64,000 bases of DNA from Trifolium pratense (taxonomy: Eukaryota; Streptophyta; Magnoliopsida; Fabales; Fabaceae), in NCBI RefSeq assembly GCF_020283565.1, contig NC_060063.1, forward strand, positions 37,596,635 to 37,660,634, read 5' to 3'. Shown here piece after piece: positions 33,783 to 45,845 of the stretch (position 1 is the first letter of the stretch; every line of letters begins with the position of its first letter). The notes beneath the pieces are model-generated. The model was not told the DNA's origin. It ran no database searches and was given only the letters and a program-made list of their open reading frames with translations. The position numbers and the translations under genes were made by a program.

Positions 33783-35303
33783 TCAAACCGCGTCATCCGG
33801 CTGGCCAGTGAAGTAGTTTGTGAACGGGCTATTCAAATTCAAATTCAGCCCATCCACATCCAGCATTTCCCTCTCCATAGCAGCGGCCTCATCCTGCTCA
33901 ACCCGGCGTCGCCTCTCGATCTCGGCCAACTCAGAAGTTCTCAGACCCGAATTGTATGCTTGTCTGGCCTGAAAAGATGTCAGCTCCCTTGCCTGATGCG
34001 CCTCCCAATCAGCATCAACGGGATACAACGTCCCAAAAGTAGGAGGAGGGAAGGTAGACCGGTAAGTCATCGCCTCGGTGTACATGGAAGAGGCGGTATC
34101 AAAGTAGAGATTTGGCAGCCCCGAATATTGAGAAATCTCCATCTGATGCAACATCGAAGCAAGCTGATTCATATCATGAGAGTAACGAGGAGGGTCCTGA
34201 GCTGGTATATCGTGATACTCATGTACCGGATCCCCCTGTTGATCCGGATGATTACCTTCCTCAAACCGATTAATTTCTTCCTCCTCCCTCAAAGCTTCCT
34301 CTCTTGCAGCATTCCCCTCACCTCGGGGCACAATCGGACCTCTCTCAAATCTCTTCTCAAAGTATGATAAAGATAGTGGACGGACGGGATGAAGATCACC
34401 TTCTTGCACACACATAGGGACATTGCTTGCTCTACACAAAGCAGCAATTAAGTTGCAATGCCCCAAAGTAAAAGTCGGATTATTATTATTTGCCATTTCA
34501 TGTAAATCCCTTTGTAACCAAAGACCAAGATCGATATAATGACCATCAGCTAATAATCGAACAGCAGCAACATTATCAATCTGGATTTCAGAGTTATTAC
34601 CAACCACTCTAACATTCTTAAGCCAAAATTCCCCCCAAGCACGGTGAATAGGGTTAAAACTCGTCAAACTCAACCTAGTAGGAAGGGATGAGGCGGAGTG
34701 TGACAGCCATCTAGCTCCACGCCTACAAACAATCGCCTTTAACTCTTCTCTCACCGCAAGGCCACCATTAGAAATTCGTTCCTTCTCGGATACCAACTCA
34801 CAAGCACCTCTCACACGACAACCCAATAAAGTATTAATGTGAGCTGCGGAATAGAACACTCTTATTCCCCTAACTGTCGAATAGAACTCCGGAACCGACG
34901 ACTGGTCAGGCAAATAAGCGTTCGCGAGAAACTCCCTTACCCACATCTGATTTCCCGGATTAGCTTCATCTTTAATCATCAACTTATTAAACTTCCCCCA
35001 TTTTCTAGACTTGACCTCATTTCCTAACTCAGCAACACCCTTCAACAAGTCCTCTCCAAAACCTTTTTCTTGATTAATAGTAAAGGTTTGGATTTTTGTG
35101 TACCTTTTTTCATGAACTGCACTGATGAAGTGGGGATGGACCTGTGGTTGAGTCACATTGCTCCGACGAGGAGGAGATGCTTGAGCGGACCGAGAAGATT
35201 GGCCCTTGCTTGCACTCATCTTTGTCCTTGGTTTCTTGGGTGGCTCTTGTGTTGGATTAGCATCACTCTTCTTCTTTCCCTTTCCGGTTAGCCGTGTCAA
35301 CAT
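33783..35303 (-). CDS. Retrotransposon second ORF, copy 2
   Basis: 506 residues, in frame throughout. I saw no amino-acid difference from copy 1 at 26430-27950; see that entry for domains. Confidence 0.8.
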   Translation of the reverse strand: MLTRLTGKGKKKSDANPTQEPPKKPRTKMSASKGQSSRSAQASPPRRSNVTQPQVHPHFISAVHEKRYTKIQTFTINQEKGFGEDLLKGVAELGNEVKSRKWGKFNKLMIKDEANPGNQMWVREFLANAYLPDQSSVPEFYSTVRGIRVFYSAAHINTLLGCRVRGACELVSEKERISNGGLAVREELKAIVCRRGARWLSHSASSLPTRLSLTSFNPIHRAWGEFWLKNVRVVGNNSEIQIDNVAAVRLLADGHYIDLGLWLQRDLHEMANNNNPTFTLGHCNLIAALCRASNVPMCVQEGDLHPVRPLSLSYFEKRFERGPIVPRGEGNAAREEALREEEEINRFEEGNHPDQQGDPVHEYHDIPAQDPPRYSHDMNQLASMLHQMEISQYSGLPNLYFDTASSMYTEAMTYRSTFPPPTFGTLYPVDADWEAHQARELTSFQARQAYNSGLRTSELAEIERRRRVEQDEAAAMEREMLDVDGLNLNLNSPFTNYFTGQPDDAV

Positions 35304-35999
35304 CTTGATATTGTAAAGATTGAAATGGGTTAATTTGGGAAAGTGGTGAAATGTGATGAAATGAGGGATTTGGAGTGGAATTAGGAGTGGGTGATATGGT
35401 GATATGAAAATGTGAAGGAAATAGATGATTGAAGGTGATTAGAAGTGAAATTGGACAGGTTTGAAGAGTGAAAATGGGTTATCAATGGAGTTTTCCGTGT
35501 GGGAGACCGTGTGAATTGATGATGGGACGGATGGAGTGGTTGAGAAGATGAAGAAATTCAAATTTTACACGCTTTCCTGTGTAGCCACGCCGCGCGTGAC
35601 CCCTGCGACGCCGCGCGTAGTACGAACTGTAACGGTCAAGAACTTCTTTCAAACAGGCCACGCCGCGCGTAATCACCATCACGCGGCGCGTAATCACTTA
35701 GTCAGAGACTCCATATTTCTCCAGTTTTCACGCAGCGCGTGATGCATCCCCACGCCGCGCGTGATAGATTCTGAAAAACCCCTTCCTCTGTGTTGAAGGA
35801 TCACGCCGCGCGTGATTGTACTGCGCCCCCGGCGTAGTAGAACTCTGTTCTGCCCTGTTTTGCTTCCGTCCTTGCTTCTGCTGCACACCTACCTACATAC
35901 TTCAAAAGAAAACAAACTAAAACATTAGAAACCGTTGGGTTGCCTCCCAACCAGCGCTTGTTTAACGTCCCGATGCTTGACGTTCCATACCCCTAAGGG

Positions 36000-38363
36000 T
36001 CATGGAGAAGAAGTGCCACCATGTGGCAAGTAGTGTGCATTCCAAGGTAACTTAAGAGCATGTTTAACAATATGATCATAAACCTGGATTTTAAAACATT
36101 GTGGGTCTCCATCATCACACTCCATCTTGTCAAAGACATTGAATGTGACCTGCTGATCATCGGTCCTTAGCATGAGCTCGCCCATCTCTACATCGATTAG
36201 GGCACGGCTAGTTGCTAAGAAGGGTCTACCAAGGAGCAAGGGCTCCCAATCCCTAGTATCTTCTATGTCTAAGACCACAAAATCTGCGGGAAACACAAAC
36301 CCAGCAACTTTAACCAACACATCATGGAGAATACCTTCCGGATGCACAATCGATCTATCCGCCAAAGAGAGACTCATCTTTGTCGGCTTTGCTACAGCTC
36401 CCGGTATCTTCTTCATCATTGATAACGGCATTAGATTAATGCTAGCACCCAAATCACACAAGGCTTTTTCAATGGTGAGCGTTCCAATAGAACAAGGGAT
36501 TGTAAAGCTCCCCGGATCTTTCTTTTTCTGAGGTAGCTTCCTTTGAATGAGGGCGCTGCACTCTTCCGTCATACTTACCATTTCATCATCTAATGGTTTT
36601 CTTTTCTTTGTGAGCAGCTCCTTCAAAAACTTTGCATAACTCGGCATTTGCTCCAATGCCTCCACTAAAGGTATAGCCATCTCAAGCTTGTTCAACACTT
36701 TCATGAACTTCTTGAACTCCTTCTCCCGCTCAAGATTCTTAACTTTCTTTCTCCTAGGAAAAGGCATCCTAGCATATGGCGATTCATCAACTCCTTTACC
36801 TTTCTCAACCTTCTTACTCTCTTTTTCTTTTATCTCCCTCTGTTTTTCAACTTCTTCTTTCTCATCCTCACTAATCTCCACTTCCTTAGACATGTTTTCA
36901 TTTTCTACTTCTCCCTCATTGACCTTCCTTTTCAAGGGCTTCTCCACAGCTGGCCGTTCCGGTATCTCTCTACTCCTCAAAGTGATTCCATTGCAAGTTT
37001 CATTTTTCGGATTGTCATGAGTGTTTCCACCGAAACCTCCTTGGTTTTGCAACATAGAAAACTGTCTTGACAGCTGACCCATTTGCACCTCAAGATTCTT
37101 TATAGAAGCTTCATGATTCTTGTTAGAGGTTGCTTGACTTGATTTCATCGCTTCAAAGTTGCTTTGGGTCATGAGCATGAACTGATTTAGAGTCTCTTCC
37201 ATCCTTGATGGAGGCCTTTGCTGCTGTTGCGGTGCACCTTGACCTTGCATACCGTTCCCCCACCCGGAACCGTTGTTATTGTTGTTGTACGGCTTCCGGA
37301 AATTGGCTAAGTAGCGAGCCTCCTCTGAACCCTCCGGGAAACATCCGCCATTTGGGTGATCCTGCAAACAAAAATCACAGCGCACATTGTCAATTTTACC
37401 TATTGGAGAAGATTGAACTTGCGGATTGGACAGCAGCTTCATCATTGCTTCCATTTGGCTAGTCATGAGCTTTTGCTGTGCCAATAGTGCTGTTTGAGTA
37501 TCCAATTCCAACACTCCGCCTTTCTTCTTGGCTCCTCTATCATTAGTAGCTCTATACTCGTTTTGAGCCATGCTTTCCACCAATTCTCTTGCTTCAGTTT
37601 CGTCACGGTTCTTCAACGAACCACCGGCTGATGCGTCAAGTATCATTCGCGTTTGAGCCCTCAAACCTTGGGTAAACATTTGCATCTGATTGTGGCCATC
37701 GAAACCGTGATTCGGACACCTTTTAAGACAAACTTTGAACCTCTCCCAAGCATCATACAACGTTTCACCATCCGCTTGTTCGAAGTTGCTAATTTCAGCC
37801 CTTCTTTCTAGGAACTTATGAATAGGGAAGTAACGATCTAAGAACTTCCGCTCCAGCTGTCTCCAAGTCTCAATAGTTCCGGCGGGTATCGTGTCTAACC
37901 AATCTTTAGCACGGCCGGTGAGAGAATGCTTGAATAACCTCAGTCTTTTGTCCGATTCGCTCACCCCCGGTGGATCGGTATAGTCGCAGGCTTCATAGAA
38001 GTGAGACAAGTGTAAATTCGGGCATTGAGCTTCCGATCCTGAATAAGGATTTTCCTTTAGGGCGGAGAGGACCGTGTTCTTGATGTCGAATGAGACAGGA
38101 TTCGCCGGCTGAAAGCCTTGATTTGCCAACGCGTCATTGTCTCTCCTCCCATAATCACCGAGAGTACGCCTTGGCGGTTGAGGAACCGGTGGAACCTGTT
38201 CTTCTTCCATTGTTGCTGCAGTCCGTCCTTGACAGTCCGGTGTATCCCTTAGCAAAGCTGTTCCCCTTGAAGCTTGAGCTTCCCTTGTTGCCTTTCGAAT
38301 TGCGCGAGCTGTCTTTTCAATCTCTGGATCAAATTGCAGCTCTTGAGGACCTGTTCTCCGCAT
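36000..38363 (-). CDS. Retrotransposon gag-protease polyprotein, copy 2
   Basis: 787 residues from ATG 38363, intact. Differences seen from copy 1: Gln to Arg in KNLEREKEF (36727) and Val to Ile in YDHIVKHAL (36071), both shared with copy 3. A private silent change lies at 37341. Domains as in copy 1. Confidence 0.9.
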   Translation of the reverse strand: MRRTGPQELQFDPEIEKTARAIRKATREAQASRGTALLRDTPDCQGRTAATMEEEQVPPVPQPPRRTLGDYGRRDNDALANQGFQPANPVSFDIKNTVLSALKENPYSGSEAQCPNLHLSHFYEACDYTDPPGVSESDKRLRLFKHSLTGRAKDWLDTIPAGTIETWRQLERKFLDRYFPIHKFLERRAEISNFEQADGETLYDAWERFKVCLKRCPNHGFDGHNQMQMFTQGLRAQTRMILDASAGGSLKNRDETEARELVESMAQNEYRATNDRGAKKKGGVLELDTQTALLAQQKLMTSQMEAMMKLLSNPQVQSSPIGKIDNVRCDFCLQDHPNGGCFPEGSEEARYLANFRKPYNNNNNGSGWGNGMQGQGAPQQQQRPPSRMEETLNQFMLMTQSNFEAMKSSQATSNKNHEASIKNLEVQMGQLSRQFSMLQNQGGFGGNTHDNPKNETCNGITLRSREIPERPAVEKPLKRKVNEGEVENENMSKEVEISEDEKEEVEKQREIKEKESKKVEKGKGVDESPYARMPFPRRKKVKNLEREKEFKKFMKVLNKLEMAIPLVEALEQMPSYAKFLKELLTKKRKPLDDEMVSMTEECSALIQRKLPQKKKDPGSFTIPCSIGTLTIEKALCDLGASINLMPLSMMKKIPGAVAKPTKMSLSLADRSIVHPEGILHDVLVKVAGFVFPADFVVLDIEDTRDWEPLLLGRPFLATSRALIDVEMGELMLRTDDQQVTFNVFDKMECDDGDPQCFKIQVYDHIVKHALKLPWNAHYLPHGGTSSP

Positions 38364-38468
38364 GCACAATGAAACACACAAGTAGAATGCTCCGGAAGAA
38401 AAATATAAAACAGAAAATAAGAAAACACAGAAAATATGAACACTATCGCCTTGTCGAATCAATCACAA

Positions 38469-38486
38469 TCCCCGGCAACGGCGCCA
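38469..38486 (-). other. Primer binding site, tRNA-Asp type, copy 2
   Basis: Identical 18-bp site next to LTR 3. Confidence 0.88.
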
Positions 38487-38492
38487 AAAACT

Positions 38493-39748
38493 TGATGGAT
38501 AATTTTCGCAAGTGAACGAATTACCACGTAGTAATAAAAATATCGATCCACAGGGATTGTGTGATTAAACTAGTCGAATAATGTTCATAAACATGATGCA
38601 AAGAATACACATAAATTGGGGGTTTAGTTTGAAAGATGTGCTTGTACGAAAATGTTGAGAAATCAATTGATTAAGAATGAGGTTGGATCGTCGACAATTC
38701 CCTAAACACTAGTATTCACATGCAATTCAATTGTATCGTAATGAATCACTCGAATGTTACAACTAGATCAACAATATGGTGGATCGCAATCTCTTGTCAA
38801 AATCCACCCTATCCTCTACCGATACTTCTCCAATCTCTTGGATGGAAGCTACCGGTAGCGGAGTATTTGAAAACGCGTTGATCGTATGCTACATTCTATG
38901 TTTCAATCTCTCGACCGGAAACACTCAAATGCACAATGAATTCAGTTCTGATTTCAACTCATACTCTCGTACATAATTAAAATCTAAGTTCATTGCAAGA
39001 TTGATCAGAAATTGTAAAGCATTAAGGATAGAATTTCATTGAATAACATTCATAAAAGAGAGATTCAGTACAGATACAATTGATTACATGAAATACATTG
39101 GTTTAGTTCCTCATCATGATCCAACCTCGATGGAGGTCTAGCCTCTCATCGTGAAGTAGCTCGATTCTTGCTCCAACTTCAAGGATTCCACTCCCATGAT
39201 GTTGAATGCTTCCAATCTAGCCACCTTTCGCCTCTGGAACGCAGGATCAGCCTTCAATCGTGCCTGGAAATCAATTCCCGAGATCAAGATCAGATTCCTC
39301 CAATTTTTTCCAACCAGAAAACAGAATTATGCAAAAAATATATATACAGAAGGCAACCACGCCGCGCGCCAGATCTATTACGCCGCGCGTGGTTGCAAAT
39401 CCATCAACAACGCCGCGCGTGGTAACAGAATCACGCGGCGCGTGATCAAGTCAGAGAGCAATCTTCTTCTTCAACAAGGCTTCACGCCGCGCGTGGTAAG
39501 GCATCACGCCGCGCGTGATCAGAGTGAAAATCTTGGCTCTCTGTTAGCTCCATCACGCGGCGCGTGATGGGCTACGCCCCCAGCGTAGTGAAAATCATTC
39601 ATATCCTGCAATTTTTCCTGTTTTCTTGCAAAACAAGTAATCAAGCTCATGATTAGATTTCTCTTATATTTATTGCTATAAACCTACTAAAATGTATCTA
39701 ATGTTGCTAAAATAGGCATGGATTAGAGAGTGTGACGATTTGTCATCA
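38493..39748 (-). repeat. LTR 3 of the array
   Basis: 1256 bp, shared between internal regions 2 and 3. Groups with LTR 4: C at 38915, A at 39334, T at 39379. Confidence 0.95.
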
Positions 39749-41135
39749 CAACCCCAAACTTAAACCTTTCCTTGTCCTCAAGGAAACAACTTTTACCTCA
39801 AGCTTTTGTGTCAAGGCCTTGGCATTTTCCTTAAATTCACTCGAATCATACATACGTGAGGATCACCTGATGATCAATGCTCCGCCTGCAAACAATGCTC
39901 AATTGCACAATCGTTCCCGCAAGACATTTTCAAGTAGTTCACACTTTCCGACCAAGGCTCTTATGATTTCATCACACTACTCACATGCACTCTTCAGTTT
40001 TTGGCAATTCACTCAAATCAACACATCAATGCAAGTCAACAATAATTTTGCAAGTAGTCTAAGACTTCATTCGGTTCACTTTGTGCACACACATTAGAGG
40101 TCTTTAGGGTTATAACGTGGCTTGGCTAGGGTGGATGGTGACATTTTTGGATAAGTAGTAGAAAAACTTGGAGTTAGATCCCCCTATTAGTCAAAGAACA
40201 TTCTCATAAACCAAACCCCCTTTTGAAATATAGTGGACTAGAGAACATTTTCATTTCAACACACAAGTTTGCAATTCTTTTTGTACTCAAGGCTATCACT
40301 TCTTTTTGCATTTCTTTTCCCTTTTTCAACATTCATTTCTCTTCTTTTTTTTTTTTTCATTTCTTTTCTCTTCTCTTTTGCCTTGCAACTTTTGAAATTT
40401 TTGAAAAAGTATTCAATCAAAACTTTTATAAGTTCTCTAGTACCCTCACCCCAAACTTTATTTGTTGCTAATTCCAAAGAGCAACCCCAAACTTAGTGGT
40501 GAGCAATGCGCATCAACCACTAATTAGGTGCCTAACCTCCAAGAAAGTCATTCCTTTTTTTTCATCAAAAATTTCTTAAGGTTTTGTAAAAATAACATTT
40601 TCTTTCAGCTCAAATTGGTTAAGCAAAGGATAATTATAAGTAAGGGTGGATAGAAAGGCTCAAAGGTACCAAGGAACATGCCTCGTGTGTGCTACAAAAG
40701 TACCAATCAAATACATGAGTGGATATCACACATAGAAGAAAAAGGAGTGTTTGGCTCAATACCTCTCGGTTGGGTCGAATCAAAGAACCGGTCAAAAAGT
40801 GTGCGTTCCCTTCCTTTGCCTCTTGATCACATGAGTGCAACAAGCTATTGCACTGCAGGTTTCACATATCACACACGGAGAAAATCAAGTAATTGATACT
40901 CAAGTAACTAGAAGGAACATGCCAAAATATTGAGACAAACTCTAAAAGTAAAAACCATTCCTCAATCAAACAAAAGAAGATTCAAATTCAGAGTACACAA
41001 TTAAAATATCCAGCCAATATCCAAGCAACATCAGAATATTATTACAAACCAACGAAAGTAAAAGACAATTAAGTAAAGATAGAGATAGAGTAGTAGAATA
41101 GTAGCAGCAGCAGTAGAACATCATCACCAACAACG

Positions 41136-42656
41136 TCAAACCGCGTCATCCGGCTGGCCAGTGAAGTAGTTTGTGAACGGGCTATTCAAATTCAAATTCA
41201 GCCCATCCACATCCAGCATTTCCCTCTCCATAGCAGCGGCCTCATCCTGCTCAACCCGGCGTCGCCTCTCGATCTCGGCCAACTCAGAAGTTCTCAGACC
41301 CGAATTGTATGCTTGTCTGGCCTGAAAAGATGTCAGCTCCCTTGCCTGATGCGCCTCCCAATCAGCATCAACGGGATACAACGTCCCAAAAGTAGGAGGA
41401 GGGAAGGTAGACCGGTAAGTCATCGCCTCGGTGTACATGGAAGAGGCGGTATCAAAGTAGAGATTTGGCAGCCCCGAATATTGAGAAATCTCCATCTGAT
41501 GCAACATCGAAGCAAGCTGATTCATATCATGAGAGTAACGAGGAGGGTCCTGAGCTGGTATATCGTGATACTCATGTACCGGATCCCCCTGTTGATCCGG
41601 ATGATTACCTTCCTCAAACCGATTAATTTCTTCCTCCTCCCTCAAAGCTTCCTCTCTTGCAGCATTCCCCTCACCTCGGGGCACAATCGGACCTCTCTCA
41701 AATCTCTTCTCAAAGTATGATAAAGATAGTGGACGGACGGGATGAAGATCACCTTCTTGCACACACATAGGGACATTGCTTGCTCTACACAAAGCAGCAA
41801 TTAAGTTGCAATGCCCCAAAGTAAAAGTCGGATTATTATTATTTGCCATTTCATGTAAATCCCTTTGTAACCAAAGACCAAGATCGATATAATGACCATC
41901 AGCTAATAATCGAACAGCAGCAACATTATCAATCTGGATTTCAGAGTTATTACCAACCACTCTAACATTCTTAAGCCAAAATTCCCCCCAAGCACGGTGA
42001 ATAGGGTTAAAACTCGTCAAACTCAACCTAGTAGGAAGGGATGAGGCGGAGTGTGACAGCCATCTAGCTCCACGCCTACAAACAATCGCCTTTAACTCTT
42101 CTCTCACCGCAAGGCCACCATTAGAAATTCGTTCCTTCTCGGATACCAACTCACAAGCACCTCTCACACGACAACCCAATAAAGTATTAATGTGAGCTGC
42201 GGAATAGAACACTCTTATTCCCCTAACTGTCGAATAGAACTCCGGAACCGACGACTGGTCAGGCAAATAAGCGTTCGCGAGAAACTCCCTTACCCACATC
42301 TGATTTCCCGGATTAGCTTCATCTTTAATCATCAACTTATTAAACTTCCCCCATTTTCTAGACTTGACCTCATTTCCTAACTCAGCAACACCCTTCAACA
42401 AGTCCTCTCCAAAACCTTTTTCTTGATTAATAGTAAAGGTTTGGATTTTTGTGTACCTTTTTTCATGAACTGCACTGATGAAGTGGGGATGGACCTGTGG
42501 TTGAGTCACATTGCTCCGACGAGGAGGAGATGCTTGAGTGGACCGAGAAGATTGGCCCTTGCTTGCACTCATCTTTGTCCTTGGTTTCTTGGGTGGCTCT
42601 TGTGTTGGATTAGCATCACTCTTCTTCTTTCCCTTTCCGGTTAGCCGTGTCAACAT
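41136..42656 (-). CDS. Retrotransposon second ORF, copy 3
   Basis: 506 residues, in frame throughout. The difference seen is Ala to Thr near residue 40 (RSTQASPP against RSAQASPP), from the change at 42539. Otherwise as copy 1. Confidence 0.8.
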   Translation of the reverse strand: MLTRLTGKGKKKSDANPTQEPPKKPRTKMSASKGQSSRSTQASPPRRSNVTQPQVHPHFISAVHEKRYTKIQTFTINQEKGFGEDLLKGVAELGNEVKSRKWGKFNKLMIKDEANPGNQMWVREFLANAYLPDQSSVPEFYSTVRGIRVFYSAAHINTLLGCRVRGACELVSEKERISNGGLAVREELKAIVCRRGARWLSHSASSLPTRLSLTSFNPIHRAWGEFWLKNVRVVGNNSEIQIDNVAAVRLLADGHYIDLGLWLQRDLHEMANNNNPTFTLGHCNLIAALCRASNVPMCVQEGDLHPVRPLSLSYFEKRFERGPIVPRGEGNAAREEALREEEEINRFEEGNHPDQQGDPVHEYHDIPAQDPPRYSHDMNQLASMLHQMEISQYSGLPNLYFDTASSMYTEAMTYRSTFPPPTFGTLYPVDADWEAHQARELTSFQARQAYNSGLRTSELAEIERRRRVEQDEAAAMEREMLDVDGLNLNLNSPFTNYFTGQPDDAV

Positions 42657-43352
42657 CTTGATATTGTAAAGATTGAAATGGGTTAATTTGGGAAAGTGGT
42701 GAAATGTGATGAAATGAGGGATTTGGAGTGGAATTAGGAGTGGGTGATATGGTGATATGAAAATGTGAAGGAAATAGATGATTGAAGGTGATTAGAAGTG
42801 AAATTGGACAGGTTTGAAGAGTGAAAATGGGTTATCAATGGAGTTTTCCGTGTGGGAGACCGTGTGAATTGATGATGGGACGGATGGAGTGGTTGAGAAG
42901 ATGAAGAAATTCAAATTTTACACGCTTTCCTGTGCAGCCACGCCGCGCGTGACCCCTGCGACGCCGCGCGTAGTACGAACTGTAACGGTCAAGAACTTCT
43001 TTCAAACAGGCCACGCCGCGCGTAATCACCATCACGCGGCGCGTAATCACTTAGTCAGAGACTCCATATTTCTCCAGTTTTCACGCAGCGCGTGATGCAT
43101 CCCCACGCCGCGCGTGATAGATTCTGAAAAACCCCTTCCTCTGTGTTGAAGGATCACGCCGCGCGTGATTGTACTGCGCCCCCGGCGTAGTAGAACTCTG
43201 TTCTGCCCTGTTTTGCTTCCGTCCTTGCTTCTGCTGCACACCTACCTACATACTTCAAAAGAAAACAAACTAAAACATTAGAAACCGTTGGGTTGCCTCC
43301 CAACCAGCGCTTGTTTAACGTCCCGATGCTTGACGTTCCATACCCCTAAGGG

Positions 43353-45716
43353 TCATGGAGAAGAAGTGCCACCATGTGGCAAGTAGTGTGCATTCCAAGG
43401 TAACTTAAGAGCATGTTTAACAATATGATCATAAACCTGGATTTTAAAACATTGTGGGTCTCCATCATCACACTCCATCTTGTCAAAGACATTGAATGTG
43501 ACCTGCTGATCATCGGTCCTTAGCATGAGCTCGCCCATCTCTACATCGATTAGGGCACGGCTAGTTGCTAAGAAGGGTCTACCAAGGAGCAAGGGCTCCC
43601 AATCCCTAGTATCTTCTATGTCTAAGACCACAAAATCTGCGGGAAACACAAACCCAGCAACTTTAACCAACACATCATGGAGAATACCTTCCGGATGCAC
43701 AATCGATCTATCCGCCAAAGAGAGACTCATCTTTGTCGGCTTTGCTACAGCTCCCGGTATCTTCTTCATCATTGATAACGGCATTAGATTAATGCTAGCA
43801 CCCAAATCACACAAGGCTTTTTCAATGGTGAGCGTTCCAATAGAACAAGGGATTGTAAAGCTCCCCGGATCTTTCTTTTTCTGAGGTAGCTTCCTTTGAA
43901 TGAGGGCGCTGCACTCTTCCGTCATACTTACCATTTCATCATCTAATGGTTTTCTTTTCTTTGTGAGCAGCTCCTTCAAAAACTTTGCATAACTCGGCAT
44001 TTGCTCCAATGCCTCCACTAAAGGTATAGCCATCTCAAGCTTGTTCAACACTTTCATGAACTTCTTGAACTCCTTCTCCCGCTCAAGATTCTTAACTTTC
44101 TTTCTCCTAGGAAAAGGCATCCTAGCATATGGCGATTCATCAACTCCTTTACCTTTCTCAACCTTCTTACTCTCTTTTTCTTTTATCTCCCTCTGTTTTT
44201 CAACTTCTTCTTTCTCATCCTCACTAATCTCCACTTCCTTAGACATGTTTTCATTTTCTACTTCTCCCTCATTGACCTTCCTTTTCAAGGGCTTCTCCAC
44301 AGCTGGCCGTTCCGGTATCTCTCTACTCCTCAAAGTGATTCCATTGCAAGTTTCATTTTTCGGATTGTCATGAGTGTTTCCACCGAAACCTCCTTGGTTT
44401 TGCAACATAGAAAACTGTCTTGACAGCTGACCCATTTGCACCTCAAGATTCTTTATAGAAGCTTCATGATTCTTGTTAGAGGTTGCTTGACTTGATTTCA
44501 TCGCTTCAAAGTTGCTTTGGGTCATGAGCATGAACTGATTTAGAGTCTCTTCCATCCTTGATGGAGGCCTTTGCTGCTGTTGCGGTGCACCTTGACCTTG
44601 CATACCGTTCCCCCACCCGGAACCGTTGTTATTGTTGTTGTACGGCTTCCGGAAATTGGCTAAGTAGCGAGCCTCCTCTGAACCCTCCGGGAAGCATCCG
44701 CCATTTGGGTGATCCTGCAAACAAAAATCACAGCGCACATTGTCAATTTTACCTATTGGAGAAGATTGAACTTGCGGATTGGACAGCAGCTTCATCATTG
44801 CTTCCATTTGGCTAGTCATGAGCTTTTGCTGTGCCAATAGTGCTGTTTGAGTATCCAATTCCAACACTCCGCCTTTCTTCTTGGCTCCTCTATCATTAGT
44901 AGCTCTATACTCGTTTTGAGCCATGCTTTCCACCAATTCTCTTGCTTCAGTTTCGTCACGGTTCTTCAACGAACCACCGGCTGATGCGTCAAGTATCATT
45001 CGCGTTTGAGCCCTCAAACCTTGGGTAAACATTTGCATCTGATTGTGGCCATCGAAACCGTGATTCGGACACCTTTTAAGACAAACTTTGAACCTCTCCC
45101 AAGCATCATACAACGTTTCACCATCCGCTTGTTCGAAGTTGCTAATTTCAGCCCTTCTTTCTAGGAACTTATGAATAGGGAAGTAACGATCTAAGAACTT
45201 CCGCTCCAGCTGTCTCCAAGTCTCAATAGTTCCGGCGGGTATCGTGTCTAACCAATCTTTAGCACGGCCGGTGAGAGAATGCTTGAATAACCTCAGTCTT
45301 TTGTCCGATTCGCTCACCCCCGGTGGATCGGTATAGTCGCAGGCTTCATAGAAGTGAGACAAGTGTAAATTCGGGCATTGAGCTTCCGATCCTGAATAAG
45401 GATTTTCCTTTAGGGCGGAGAGGACCGTGTTCTTGATGTCGAATGAGACAGGATTCGCCGGCTGAAAGCCTTGATTTGCCAACGCGTCATTGTCTCTCCT
45501 CCCATAATCACCGAGAGTACGCCTTGGCGGTTGAGGAACCGGTGGAACCTGTTCTTCTTCCATTGTTGCTGCAGTCCGTCCTTGACAGTCCGGTGTATCC
45601 CTTAGCAAAGCTGTTCCCCTTGAAGCTTGAGCTTCCCTTGTTGCCTTTCGAATTGCGCGAGCTGTCTTTTCAATCTCTGGATCAAATTGCAGCTCTTGAG
45701 GACCTGTTCTCCGCAT
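43353..45716 (-). CDS. Retrotransposon gag-protease polyprotein, copy 3
   Basis: 787 residues from ATG 45716, intact. Matches copy 2 at the two amino-acid positions where copy 1 differs. Domains as in copy 1. Confidence 0.9.
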   Translation of the reverse strand: MRRTGPQELQFDPEIEKTARAIRKATREAQASRGTALLRDTPDCQGRTAATMEEEQVPPVPQPPRRTLGDYGRRDNDALANQGFQPANPVSFDIKNTVLSALKENPYSGSEAQCPNLHLSHFYEACDYTDPPGVSESDKRLRLFKHSLTGRAKDWLDTIPAGTIETWRQLERKFLDRYFPIHKFLERRAEISNFEQADGETLYDAWERFKVCLKRCPNHGFDGHNQMQMFTQGLRAQTRMILDASAGGSLKNRDETEARELVESMAQNEYRATNDRGAKKKGGVLELDTQTALLAQQKLMTSQMEAMMKLLSNPQVQSSPIGKIDNVRCDFCLQDHPNGGCFPEGSEEARYLANFRKPYNNNNNGSGWGNGMQGQGAPQQQQRPPSRMEETLNQFMLMTQSNFEAMKSSQATSNKNHEASIKNLEVQMGQLSRQFSMLQNQGGFGGNTHDNPKNETCNGITLRSREIPERPAVEKPLKRKVNEGEVENENMSKEVEISEDEKEEVEKQREIKEKESKKVEKGKGVDESPYARMPFPRRKKVKNLEREKEFKKFMKVLNKLEMAIPLVEALEQMPSYAKFLKELLTKKRKPLDDEMVSMTEECSALIQRKLPQKKKDPGSFTIPCSIGTLTIEKALCDLGASINLMPLSMMKKIPGAVAKPTKMSLSLADRSIVHPEGILHDVLVKVAGFVFPADFVVLDIEDTRDWEPLLLGRPFLATSRALIDVEMGELMLRTDDQQVTFNVFDKMECDDGDPQCFKIQVYDHIVKHALKLPWNAHYLPHGGTSSP

Positions 45717-45821
45717 GCACAATGAAACACACAAGTAGAATGCTCCGGAAGAAAAATATAAAACAGAAAATAAGAAAACACAGAAAATATGAACACTATC
45801 GCCTTGTCGAATCAATCACAA

Positions 45822-45839
45822 TCCCCGGCAACGGCGCCA
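45822..45839 (-). other. Primer binding site, tRNA-Asp type, copy 3
   Basis: Identical 18-bp site next to LTR 4, the outermost 5' LTR and so the one that would prime a full-length transcript of the array. Confidence 0.88.
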
Positions 45840-45845
45840 AAAACT